A stretch of 64,000 bases of DNA, taken from Carposina sasakii (Eukaryota > Arthropoda > Insecta > Lepidoptera > Carposinidae). Positions 1 through 10,800 of the stretch are shown here, in pieces. Positions within the stretch are counted from its first letter, which is position 1. Each line of letters starts with the position of its first letter. A model generated the notes under the pieces. The model had not been told where the DNA came from. It worked only from the letters and a program-made list of their open reading frames with translations, and ran no database searches. The DNA lies in the NCBI GenBank assembly GCA_014607495.2, contig CP053169.1, positions 8,246,001-8,310,000 on the forward strand, written 5' to 3'. A program made the translations under genes and the position numbers.

Positions 1-15
1 TAAGGACCAACTTAC

Positions 16-191
16 CGATTCGAGATCGTTCGCAGTCCAGGCCGTCTGCAGAAGACGAGCAGTGCCAACGAGTTGGCGGCTGTTGACACCAGGAACAAAG
101 TCAGGAGCACTATCTCCTCGCCGAGCCGATCCCTCGCTTCCATCCCCTCTGACATTAACTTAGGTCCAGGAGAGGCAAGCGAATGCTCCAT
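16..191 (-). CDS. First coding exon of a class A (rhodopsin-like) GPCR, partial
   Basis: On the minus strand an ATG at 191-189 opens 59 codons that run into a consensus donor (exon ends at 16, intron GTAAGT at 15-10), so the gene continues left out of the window. It is the first ATG after an in-frame TGA about 13 codons upstream. Residues 1-26 are a short polar extracellular N-terminus without a signal peptide. Residues 27-48 (EIVLLTLFLVSTAANSLALL) form TM1, with Asn40 at the conserved 1.50 site (AN instead of the usual GN). CRRPGLRTISNR is the classic first intracellular loop that leads into TM2. The splice falls after two bases of the Arg59 codon. The subfamily, probably an orphan or amine/peptide-type insect receptor, cannot be fixed from TM1 alone. 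Seen: TM1, ICL1 and the donor. Inferred: the receptor class. Confidence 0.75.
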
Positions 192-202
192 GCAAAAGTC
201 AT
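155..202 (-). promoter_or_regulatory. Short upstream ORF overlapping the GPCR start codon
   Basis: In the putative 5' leader an ATG at 202-200 opens 15 codons in another frame and stops at TAA 157-155, overlapping the receptor ATG at 191-189. If the leader is transcribed as read, ribosomes must leak past this ATG (context gtgATGa, weak at +4) to reach the receptor start (context tgcATGG). A role in limiting translation is inference. Confidence 0.3.
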
Positions 203-728
203 CACTACACACAACTAAACACTTTCAGTTCAATCCGTGTACACTGCAGTTGCTAGTCGCGTAAAGTTTCGGAGAACACTACGGTCGTACGGCCGCGTCT
301 TTCTCTGTCAACTGTCGAGTGACTACTGGCTCTGGCTTGTTGCGCTTGGTTTGGAGAGCAGGCTGTTGCGCGTACCAGACATCCCCACTCTACAATTCCT
401 TTGAGAATTTATGTTGGAGAGCCCTGTTTGCATATTCACATGTTGGGTGTGAATTTCCAAACAAAACACTTAGAAAAATTCATATTATTGAGAAAAATGT
501 TTTTTTTCGTCGCTTACTTACCTTTTATTTTTACTCTTATATTTATTTTTACGCTTATATTTATTTTACTTGGTTTTTGTTTTCTTGCTCTAATATTTCT
601 GGATTTTTTTATGTATTTGCAAAGAAAAGTTGTTACTTAATATACTAACTAATCTAAAATCAAATTTTAATTTCGAAAATAAAAATCTGTTAGCATGTAT
701 CTCTTCATTATTGTTATTATATTAATTA
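203..728. other. 5' flank of the GPCR exon; no further gene seen
   Basis: Bases 203-330 are less AT-rich and would hold the 5' leader or promoter of the minus-strand receptor; no TATA box or clear initiator is visible. Bases 490-650 are a T-rich tract (runs of TTTTT and repeats of ATTTATTTTTAC) whose open frames are low-complexity artefacts. Confidence 0.4.
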
Positions 729-930
729 CTAGTGGACGCCCGCGACTCCGTCCGCGTGGACTGCAGAAAAAATAAAATGACGATATTATCCGGGATAAAA
801 ACGAGATACAAAGCCTATATGTTAAGTGGGACCTATCACAACATATTCCTGGAAACTGCATCGAAATCAGTTCAGCCGTTTTTGAGATTAGTGTGCACAA
901 TTATATGTATATGGTATTATATGTATAGAT
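729..930 (+). repeat. Dispersed non-LTR repeat, 'ctagtggacgcc' family, copy 1
   Basis: Starts CTAGTGGACGCCCGCGACTC and continues through the shared blocks 'atccgggataaaa', 'gcctatatgttaagtggga', 'cagttcagccgttttgag' and 'agtgtgcacaa'. The same order occurs at 11751, 25027 (reverse) and 57656 (reverse). The open frames over it on both strands are coincidental. Confidence 0.8.
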
Positions 931-1384
931 AGATGTGTATATATTTTTTAAATCACGTACCAATATTAAATGTAAATTAAAATTAAAATGGTTCATTTCA
1001 ACTCACGCAATGACGCTACCTAATGACTTATTTCTTTGAACTCAGTTATTTAAACATATTGTAAGTAATCCCAGATAATCGCGCCTCTAGGTATATTTAT
1101 TTAGTTATTTTTTAATTGCCCTATCATTTGCAAATTACCTGCATCTAGTGTGCATTTGTCACCATATTGTATGCGACATATACTACACTACCGTCTCTTT
1201 ATTAACATTAACATAATTACAGCATTTAGCTCCAAATTGCACTTATTCGTAATCTTAGATTTGATTTAATTCACATAATCATGCTGTCTTGCTTTTTTGA
1301 CATAAATACAAAGAGACGTCTGATAGATACCATTCAAGCTATTCCGAAGGTTAAGGAATATCGGACATCCCTACCTTTATTTGA
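931..1384. other. AT-rich sequence, nothing recognised
   Basis: No coding frame, tRNA-like fold or match to the window's repeat families is seen. Confidence 0.4.
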
Positions 1385-1576
1385 ACCCAAGGGCTCTAAG
1401 CTACCTTTCCACCAAAGATGTGCTTTTCTATATATGTACGGATGCGTTTGATATCAACCGACCACCAATCATATTCATTGGTAAATGATGTTAATGAATT
1501 AGGTGGTTATCAAACGCATCCATAGCAACGTAGCATAGCCCATCTCTGGTGGAAAGGCTGCCTAAAGCTCTTGGGT
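1385..1576. repeat. MITE-like element with about 36-bp terminal inverted repeats
   Basis: The left end ACCCAAGGGCTCTAAGCTAC...CTTTCCACCAAAGATG is mirrored by the right end CATCTCTGGTGGAAAG...GCTCTTGGGT. An inner pair, GGATGCGTTTGATA and TATCAAACGCATCC, extends the foldback. It is 192 bp with no coding capacity, and no clear target duplication is seen. Confidence 0.65.
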
Positions 1577-1599
1577 ATTGGGCAGTGAAAAGCTTCTAT

Positions 1600-1690
1600 T
1601 CCCAGTTACCCCCGAATGCTTTTTCCCCCAACGGGGGAAACTGGGAATTTTTGTCGCATCTTCCCCCGAATTCATAATCGGTGGAAACTG
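1600..1690. repeat. Small inverted repeat built on CCCAGTT/AACTGGG
   Basis: ATTCCCAGTTACCCCCG near 1598-1615 is mirrored by CGGGGGAAACTGGGAAT near 1634-1650, and a third related block (TTCCCCCGAATTC...GGTGGAAACTGGGAA) follows to about 1694. It could form a GC-rich hairpin in AT-rich DNA. Confidence 0.5.
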
Positions 1691-1699
1691 GGAACAAGA

Positions 1700-2876
1700 T
1701 GGTTCCATATTTCCTCAAAATATTATTTAATTTATAAATCCATTAAAAGACCTTTTTGTCATATTGGCAGAGCTATTAAAATTTTTGCTAATAATAACAT
1801 TCCCAGAGAGCGTTGAATAATGACAGCTCTGGCTTGTCATTAAACGGACTAGTAAATAATACCCTTATCTGATTATATTTATACCTAATTGATGTATAAA
1901 AATTATAATGATTTAAGGACAGAAATTATGTTGGTAGAGTTTTGTCGAAATAAAAAATAAATTAATTGAATACCTTGACATTGTTACCACTGTAAATATA
2001 CAGTCTTACCATTACGTACAATGGTTGGCGTCAGATATGCGGTCGGTTGTAATGCAATTGCTACATTTTTATCACATCTAAAGAAATCATATTGCGCTAA
2101 CTCAGGCCCCAAATATGCTATAATGATTTAAGGCCATTTTGAAATTTCCACGTCAGTCTTCTACATAGTAAGTAATAGTTAGATTATAACTCCATTTTAT
2201 ATATTATCCTTACCATCACAATGAATGACTAAAAACTGCATTACTCATTTTCGACCATAATGGCACTTTAGCGTTTTTGACTTTCCACTGACGAATAAAT
2301 CAGAATGAAAAACCTGATTTTCTGTATAAAATGTTTATGACAAATTAAAAAGGCAACAGTTAAATTCATTGGGGACTCCAGTCTAGGGCATGGCTCATTT
2401 TGTGGTCATTATGGTCACATTTAACCTGAGATATCAACTTAAGATATTGAAATGTTTGCTGAGTCCTTAGATAATTTATTTTCTTTCCCTATTCAAATCA
2501 ATATACAGATAATACGCCATAATAAAGAAATACCTTCGATAATAAATTCAAAAGTTTCCGTGGAAAAGTAAGTACGCTCTATCTATAATAAACCATGACG
2601 TTAACCAAAATATCAAGTTAACCAAAATGTTATACGAATTTTATAAGCAATTAGCAAAAAAGTCTCACATTTTTTATTTACAAGATATGTAATACCAAAG
2701 ACGATTATGACTATATATCGTCTTTTGTAATACTCGTAAATAAGCCTACCAGTTTTTTATACAATATTAGTCAGTTACTATCTCAACTCTATCTCACTGA
2801 TAGAGAGCGAGACAGACAAAAATAAAGATAAGAACTTCATTCACAATATTCGCAAATATTTTGATAAGAAGTTATT
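1700..2876. other. AT-rich intergenic stretch, nothing recognised
   Basis: No coding frame and no family match is seen. The phrase 'ggcactttagcgtttttgactttccact' near 2261-2288 recurs in similar form near 30444-30472, so at least part may be an old dispersed repeat. Confidence 0.4.
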
Positions 2877-2975
2877 ACATTTTTTTTATCATAAAATTAT
2901 TAATAAAGAAATGGAAAAAATTCCTCACCCGGGTGGGAATCGAACCCACGACCTCTGCATTCCGCGTGCCAGTTT
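2877..2975 (-). repeat. tRNA-headed SINE, 5'-truncated (3' half of tRNA plus tail)
   Basis: On the minus strand the block ending near 2925 has a perfect T-arm (GTGGG, TTCGATT, CCCAC) followed by CCGGGTGAGGAA and an AT-rich tail (tttttttccatttctttattaataattttat). The tail matches the one behind the tRNA head at 59163-59274, so the two are the same SINE family. The anticodon and D-arm half is missing, so this is not a functional tRNA gene. Confidence 0.6.
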
Positions 2976-3806
2976 TTTATCGTCAACACTTGAAAATCAA
3001 ACACCACTATCATAATATAAGTGCATGCCCACGACTCCGTCCGCGTAGACTACAGAAAATCAAGGGTAATAATAGCCTAGCCTATTCCTGTACTCGTAGA
3101 AGCCTTGTTTATTGCGAAGGGCAGGTGTACATGTAAAGTGCACTGTTATACAATACATATAGGTACATAAATACAAACTCTATACCTTTAATCAGCGTAG
3201 ATTTTGCTTCGTAATCGGAAAACATTTATTTACGTTTTCAAGGGTGTCTACTATATTTTATCGGGACATAAATATTTTTTCATTTTGTCGTAAGTGTTAT
3301 CGATTCAGTTAATTAATAATAAATCAATCGGTACAAAATTATTATTCTTTAGATATATGGTGATGGAACATTCCATCGCGGATAAGCTTGCACATTTATA
3401 ATCTAAAAGCTTGAATATTGCGAACTGCATGTTGAACGTATGCTGCTAAGTTGAAAGATATACGTTTATTTTACTTCACACTTCACCTGCACTACACTTT
3501 ACACCTGCACCTGGACCTGCACTTACTGTGTAAAGAAGGTTTTAGATTATAATAGTATCTAGCTTATTCACGGCGAAATGTTAAAAAGAGCTTTTATAAT
3601 TTTAGAGCTTGCATGTCATGTGAGAGTCGACAAGGGATTTAATGAGTCCTCTCAGGCTTGAGGTGGTTTGAGCTGGTAACTTGTCTCTGATTTTTTAAGC
3701 TATAGAGGAAAATAAATTTATCCTTCGGATAGACTACCTCATAATTGAAAATATAGGCACTAAGTCATTTACCTAGACTGTAGGATATAAAACGTATTTT
3801 ATCTCC
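2976..3806. other. Intergenic, with a fragment of the 'ctagtggacgcc' family
   Basis: Bases 3024-3061 (tgcatgcccacgactccgtc...) are a short fragment of that family. Bases 3475-3530 contain several degenerate copies of CACCTGCAC. The remainder has nothing recognised. Confidence 0.45.
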
Positions 3807-3819
3807 TATTATTTAATAT

Positions 3820-4068
3820 CGTCATCATCATCAGCCTATTGCAGTCCACTGCTGGACGTGGGCCTCCCCCATGGCACGCCACAAGACTGCCATGGGGGGT
3901 ATTTGCCCATAGTCACCACGCTGGGCAGGCGGGTTGGTGACCGCAGTTTGTATTTTGGACTATGTTGTCAACACGGGAGGCGCTGCAGCCCACCTCCCGG
4001 AAACCTTTAATCGCCTCGTACGATACCCACGGGCAGACATAGGGTGGTACTACTTATTATTTATATTA
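3820..4068 (-). repeat. RTE-tail SINE-like repeat, minus orientation, with 13-bp target duplication
   Basis: On the minus strand it ends with the RTE-like terminus (GTCCAGCAGTGGACTGCAAT, AGGCTGATGATGATGACG). It is flanked by a perfect duplication TATTATTTAATAT at 3807-3819 and 4069-4081. The body holds hallmark blocks GCGTGGTGACTATGGGCAAA and AACCCGCCTGCCCAGC. The terminal codons read like the C-terminus of the RTE ORF at 7861-11032, so it was probably moved by RTE machinery (inference). Confidence 0.85.
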
Positions 4069-4081
4069 TATTATTTAATAT

Positions 4082-5587
4082 GTAGGTACTATATTATTGA
4101 CCAAAATATTACATACTTAATATTATTCATCAGTCCTTGGTTACTCCATAATTTTATTTCGTCACAAGTTTAGCAAACCTCGTCATGGAATTATTTAGTC
4201 TTACGTTTAAAGTTTAATGTACAATATTTCACCAAACTAAATCCAGTTAATCCTATGCATTATCTTCGTCGCATGCCGAAATAATCACGCGTAGAGACAG
4301 TGATCAGTGAAAAATTATCTAGAAGAATCACGGCTGGATCGAGTTTCGACGGTAAAGGTAACCTGCCAGATGATATATTCAATCCATTTCACCAAATAGT
4401 TCCCATGAACAGGAACGCAGTTCATACAAAGGATTAATTCTGTGTTTCATAGAATAAATTCGGAAGTAACATTTTTGTAACTATCAATTACCTAATATAG
4501 CAATGCCATCATCAATTTGAACTATTTGGTAAAACTTGTAATTCGCACTCAAGAGTCCGTTTCATAGAGATAACTCCTGTGTCTTACTTCGGAATTAACT
4601 TTTTTTGTAACCCAGATACTAATGTACTTATATCTCGGGCCATCATCTAACTAAGGGAATTGGTAAAACGTTCTCTAGTTGCTCAGTGCATACCAGGGTT
4701 TAACACCCTCTGAGAAGGGGTGTTTCTACTCTTTGGTGTGACTATAATCTTTGGTGTAACTGCAAAAAAAAAATGTTAGTGTCCTAATAGTGTTTGTTCT
4801 TTATAATGTACTCTACCTAGCTTCAATTGTGACTATTATTTAGCCCTTCAGATCCCAGAAATACGGTGGTCATACCTGTATTGGTACCTGCAGGACTAAC
4901 CGCGAACTCTTAAAGCAGGGTTGTTGCTATTATGAAGGTGAGATGTCCGAATTTTGGCTCTAAGAGTACACCTGCTTATAGTGGTATCTTGCTTCCACTT
5001 TAGAAACAATCTTTGGATACAGTTTTAGACTTATTTATTATTTGCTTTGTATTTATCAAAAATTTCGATATTTTTTTCGTCAAAAATTTGACACAGGTTC
5101 GTCAACTAAAGCGCCACGGGCAGTACTAAAGTTACCAAACGAGCATGAAAAGTCGGATTTTTTTCTAGAATTTTTTCTAGAATTTAGTTTTTTGATAATT
5201 TACTAATTTTATAAATGAAGAGACACCTAAATTTTAGCATTTCTCTGTAGTAAATAAATAGGGATATTTCCATAATTATGAAAATTGTTTGGAAAGTCAG
5301 ACATTTTATTACGAGTAGGAAACTGTTCGTTTTAGATTTTACATTAAGCTTTTTTTTTAGATACTTTTTGATCGAGTAGAGTATACACTATCGTGTAACA
5401 AATTAGCACATTCCTTAGGCAATATCCTTAAGTATGTCGCGTATTTTCTTAAAGATCGATAGTTAGATGTCAATACCAAAACAATTTGTTCTGGCGAAAG
5501 GTGTTTTTCGCTTGTCCAGTGATGACTCGCCTTGTACTGGAACTGGAGGAACTATATTTTGAGCAACGTCCAATTGTCTAAGTGCTT
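4082..5587. other. AT-rich intergenic; one imperfect direct repeat
   Basis: Bases 4445-4535 and 4558-4665 are imperfect copies of each other (shared: TTTCATAGA, TTCGGAA-TAAC-TTTTTGTAAC, GCCATCATC, TTGGTAAAAC). No coding frame is seen elsewhere. Confidence 0.4.
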
Positions 5588-5599
5588 ATATCATATACA

Positions 5600-5790
5600 T
5601 CAGCCTGTTGCAATCCACTGCTGGATGTAGGCCTCCCCCTGGGCCACAAGGCTACTGCCATAGAAGGGCTGTTACTGTTCGGACTAAGTTGTCAATACGA
5701 GAGACGCTGCTGCCTTCCTCCCCGAAATCTTTAATCTTACGATACCCACGGTTATACATGGGGTGGTACTATTCACTCACCATCACCACA
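5600..5790 (-). repeat. RTE-tail SINE-like repeat, diverged minus copy
   Basis: Carries CAGCCTGTTGCAATCCACTG, CTGGATGTAGGCCTCCCC, the degraded 'cacaaggctactgccata' block and the 5' block 'gatacccacggttatacatgg'. Part of the middle is missing compared with the copy at 3820. Confidence 0.75.
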
Positions 5791-5799
5791 TCATATCAT

Positions 5800-6300
5800 A
5801 CATGATTACAATATTCAATATCTGATTAGAAGACCCGTTTTTATTATATTTACGTGCTTTCAAACAGTGATTGCCGAGATAAGGGACTTCCCTCAAATCA
5901 AGTGGAGTGCGTATGTCTACAATATTATACCGAAACAGTTATGGAATATATGCGGTACGGTTACATAGTATTTATGCGTCATTTTACCTACTTTACTTGC
6001 GGTATATTTTTTGGAAGTTAAGGAAAAAAGTTTGGATGGATTTGTTTGACTTCAAAACAACATAAATTATGTAATTTTGCACACATGTATACTAATAGTC
6101 TGGAGTAAGAACAGTGAAGGCTTCTTTTTATACCTCGATCTTCTATAATCACATTTTATCCTAATTTTATAAGGGACGTTCATCGCTAGGATTTCCTTTA
6201 ACATGCCATACGACTCGAGTAGGTACTCACGACCAATGAACTCGAATATAACAACTATGGTATCATTGCCAGGTTTCTTTTTTTTATAGATTACTAGACT
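5800..6300. other. Intergenic, nothing recognised
   Basis: No gene or known repeat is seen. The open frame on the minus strand across 6067-6324 has no recognisable domain. Confidence 0.35.
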
Positions 6301-6304
6301 AGAC

Positions 6305-6435
6305 ATCATCATGCCTGACGTCAAGCAAGATGCGGCCTAAGGTGTACATGTTTGCCTAGAAAGTGCCTATTCACTCTAGCTTCTAAAATTCTTCGACGTT
6401 ACCTCGAGTCCTTATCCCGAAATCGAACCCAACAC
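6305..6435. repeat. Dispersed repeat shared with 21035-21118
   Basis: The block 'gcctgacgtcaagcaagatgcggcctaaggtg...tacatgtttgcctagaaagtgcctattcactctagcttc' recurs at 21049-21118 with small changes. The family is unnamed and non-coding. Confidence 0.6.
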
Positions 6436-6963
6436 CTTCGGCAATGGCTGAATTCACAAAAAAAAATATCGGGCTTATTACAAGTGCAAATATTTTGGTA
6501 GCATTGAAATCTCAAGTGGGGCCGAATCGCCGATCGATTAATGGCACAAAAGTAATTCGGGTTACTTATTTTAGTTACGTACTCATAAATAGGTTAAGGG
6601 ATCATGGCTTAATACACACTTGTTTTCGTATCAGTGTCCATTATTTTATTTATCTAGTTCATTATGTATAGTGTACAGGTGACTCTGCCTACACATAAAC
6701 AAAATATTGTAATTTTCAGGTCATTTATTTTGGACTTGGGTTAGTAAATAGTAAAGACTTAGAAGTACTACTAGTAGTTCTACTACTCGTAACTTCTACT
6801 AATATAATGTAAGGGTTATACTATAAATATGAAAGTTTGTTTGAAAACCCAAATCTCTTGAACTAAGAAGGCTATGGTATTTTTTCCGAAACAGAAGATT
6901 CCAAAATCTCAAATGTAGAAGTCGAATTCCAAAAGTATAATAGAATTTGGTCATTGGTACGTA
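6436..6963. other. Intergenic, nothing recognised
   Basis: AT-rich; two short open frames without recognisable content. A self-complementary run of 'agtactactagtagttctactactcg' lies near 6765-6790. Confidence 0.35.
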
Positions 6964-7042
6964 TACAGGGTGTAACAAAAAGGGTATGTTAAGCGAAAAG
7001 CTATGTAAATAGCCCACTATAGAGAACCTGTATAAAAACATA
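6964..7042 (+). repeat. MITE family A (TACAGGGTGTAACAAAAAGG), left end only
   Basis: Starts TACAGGGTGTAACAAAAAGG, continues 'tatgttaagcgaaaagctatgtaaatagcccactatagagaacc' and then diverges. It matches the termini of full copies at 12322, 13423, 39422 and 63323. Confidence 0.8.
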
Positions 7043-7848
7043 GCATTGCATTGCATTTGCTCAAAATTTGCCGAGCCTAACAGCTTTCTGTAATAGATAA
7101 AAAATATAGTATGGATATCATTGCAATTACTGCAAGTATCAGCTTATCAGCCCGATCACCAATCAATACTAAAGGTAATTAACAAGATAACAATTTAACA
7201 CTCAAGTAACATAATTACACTGTTATCGTGTTCAGCCGCCTAGTTCAGGTTTTTACAGATGAAATGCAGCTAAAATAGAACCGTTGTAGAAACGCCGATT
7301 AAGTAGTTAGGCAGTTTTCAGCACCCTCCAGATATTTTCGGTATTATTACAAAATCACGTGCACAATAAAATTAGACAGTGTTTGAAAATGACACTAAAA
7401 AGCTCAAATAATGTTTAAATTCTTTTGTGATATCAAGTAACCAGGTTAGTTAGAAGCAGAGGCGGCTGCTGACATTTTTAGATGGGTGTTCACTCCCTTA
7501 ACGAATGGCATGGTGCAAGTTCAACCGTACACTTATAAAAATTCAGATGACCTAATGAAACACATTAAAGACAACCATATCGCGCCACCCCTAGTGGCCG
7601 CATACGCGAATTAAAGTGAGCGGCGCTCCAGATAAGGCAAATTTTTCATACGAAATCTTCTGTTTCACGCGCCAGCCTATGTCGGTATGTCTCTTTCGCA
7701 CTCATTGAATACAGTACTGGGAATCGTACCAAATTTCGTTTCATTGGAGCGCTATCGCTAGAGCTCCACTCGATAGATAAGATTACAACTTACTTGAGAC
7801 GAACGCGTAGACACTATTGTATAAACATAGTAGAATTGAAAGATAATT
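7043..7848. other. Intergenic, nothing recognised
   Basis: Bases 7450-7770 are less AT-rich than the surroundings but show no convincing coding frame. This is the flank into which the RTE element inserted. Confidence 0.35.
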
Positions 7849-7860
7849 ATAAATATAGAT

Positions 7861-10800
7861 AGGGGTGTAGGGGGTCCCATATAACTTCTAACGGGACCCA
7901 AGCCATCCTCACCTGCTCGCGGTGCACCCTGCAGAACAACGAACGAGGCTCTGGCGACCCGCCAACACGCATTGGACCAGCGTGGCGGGTTACGGTCCAA
8001 ACCCCCCCCCCATGAGTAGTAATCAAGGAAGGCCCCAAGTGCCCGGCGGCTCCGGAGGCGACACTGGCGTGTCCGACAGGCGCCGGTCAAGTGCCGGAGC
8101 CAGGGGTGCTAAGAATCCCCGGGCGGGTTCCAACTGTACGACGACTAATGCTTTGAAAATGGACCATAGGCGTGGGTTATCGCTGGTGACGTACAATGCG
8201 CGCACGCTGAAGGAGGACACAAAGCTCGATGAGCTGGAAGAGGAAATGAGTAAGTTGCGGTGGGATATTGTAGGGTTATCTGAGGTCCGAAGACAGGGAG
8301 AGGATACGATAACCCTGAAATCTGGCAACTTACTCTACCACCGGGAAGGTGATCATAAGTCCCAGGGTGGTGTTGGGTTTATCGTCCACAAGTCCCTCGT
8401 AAACAACATCGAATCCATCACGAGTGTATCGAGCAGGGTAGCATACCTGATACTCAGAGTATCAAAAAGGTACTCGTTGAAGGTCATCCAGGTATACGCG
8501 CCGACCTCGACGCATCCAGATGACGAGGTGGAGGTTATGTATGAGGACATAAGTACAGCCATACATACCTCTAAAACTCATTTCTGTGTTGTTATGGGGG
8601 ACTTCAATGCGAAACTGGGCAAGCGGGGTGAGAATGAGTTGAAAGTGGGACAATTTGGATCCGGCGACAGGAACCCCAGGGGCCAGAGGCTGGCCGATTT
8701 TCTAGAGATGGAGGGACTCTTTATGATGAACTCCTTCTTCAAGAAGCCGCCTCATAGGAAATGGACCTGGCTCCATCCCAACAAGCACACGAGGAACGAG
8801 ATAGACTTCATATTGACCACCGATAGACGGATATTCAATGATGTCTCAGTGATCAACAGGGTGAAAACCGGTAGCGATCACCGAATGGTTCGAGGCACAT
8901 TGAATATTAATGTCAAACGGGAGAGATCACGACTAGTGAAGTCTACACTCCGACCCTCATCCGTGCACATTCTAAACCCCGAGAGCTTTCAACTCGAGCT
9001 GACAAACCGCTTTGCTTGCCTAGAGGATTGCATGTCAGTGGACGATATAAATAACAGGCTGGTAGAAACTGTCCACACGGTGGGGTCTAAATTCTTTAGA
9101 CCTAACCGTAGAAATAGACCCCAGAAACTGACTGGTCATACCCTCAACCTCATGGCGGAAAGGCGCGCAATGTCTCTGCAGTCCTCTGATGACGCTGAAG
9201 CATATCGGCAGCTCAATAGACGTATCTCCAAGTCTCTGCGACACGACATCCGCAGCTTTAATACTCGCTGCATTAAGGAGACAATAGAGCGAAACCAAGG
9301 CTCCAAAGTGTTCGCGAGAGAATTATCTATTGGGCAGAGCCAGTTGACGAAGCTGAAGACAGAGGACGGCAGTGTAGCGTCTACCATACGAGAGGTGCTA
9401 AGGGAGATTGAGAGGTTCTATGGACAGTTATATACCTCGGTCGCTAAACCTGTTAGATTAGGCAAAGACCCAAGAGCCAAGCTCACCCGACACTATACTG
9501 AAGACATCCCGGATATCAGCCTGTACGAGATTAGGACTGCCCTTAAACAACTCAAAAACAACAAAGCGCCGGGCGACGATGGAATTACAACAGAGCTTCT
9601 AAGAGCGGGTGGAACTCCGGTACTGAAGGTCCTCCAAAGGCTCTTCAATTCCGTCCTGCTCGAAGGGGTAACGCCGGAAGCATGGAACAGAAGTGTGGTG
9701 GTGCTGTTCTTTAAAAAAGGCGATAAAGCCTTGCTGAAGAACTATAGACCCATCTCGCTTCTGAGCCATGTCTACAAGTTGTTTTCAAGGGTAATCACGA
9801 ATCGTCTTGCTCGCAGGTTTGATGACTTCCAGCCTCCCGAACAAGCCGGTTTCCGAAAAGGGTTTAGTACCATAGATCATATCCACACGCTACGGCAGAT
9901 TATACAAAAAACGGAAGAGTATAATCGGCCACTATGCCTAGCGTTCGTGGACTATGAGAAGGCCTTTGATTCGATCGAGACATGGGCAGTGTTGCGGTCT
10001 CTCCAGCGGTGCCATATTGACCATCGATATATCGAAGTGCTGAAGTGTTTATACAGCAATGCCACCATGTCAGTACGAGTACAGGAGCGGAGCACTGAGC
10101 CGATTTCCTTGCAGAGGGGAGTGAGACAAGGAGATGTTATTTCTCCGAAGCTCTTCACCAATGCAGTGGAAGACGCCTTTAAGCTTCTCGAATGGAAAGG
10201 ACTCGGCATCAATATCAATGGCGAATACATCACTCACCTTCGGTTCGCAGACGACATCGTGGTCATGGCAGAATCGCTGAAGGATCTAAGCACAATGCTC
10301 GATGGCCTCAATCGAGTCTCCCAACAAGTGGGCCTGAAGATGAACATGGACAAGACGAAGATCATGTCGAACGTCCATGTGCCGCCCACTCCTGTACTGG
10401 TTGGGAGCTCGATGCTTGAAGTTGTTGACGAGTATGTTTACCTGGGACAGACGGTCAAACTAGGTAAGTCCAACTTTGAGAAGGAGGTAACTCGGCGAAT
10501 CCAACTCGGCTGGGCAGCGTTCGGGAAACTACGAAGCTTATTTGTGTCCAAGATACCCCAGTCCTTAAAGACGAAGGTGTTCAACCAGTGCGTGCTGCCG
10601 GTGATGACCTACGGTGCCGAGACGTGGTCTCTAACTATATGCCTCATAAAAAAGCTCAGGATCGCACAGCGAGCGATGGAGAGAGCTATGCTTGGGATCT
10701 CTCTGCGTGATCGAATCAGAAATGAGGAGATCCGCAGACGTACAAAGATCACCGACATAGCTGAACGGTCCAGCAAGCTGAAGTGGCAATGGGCAGGGCA

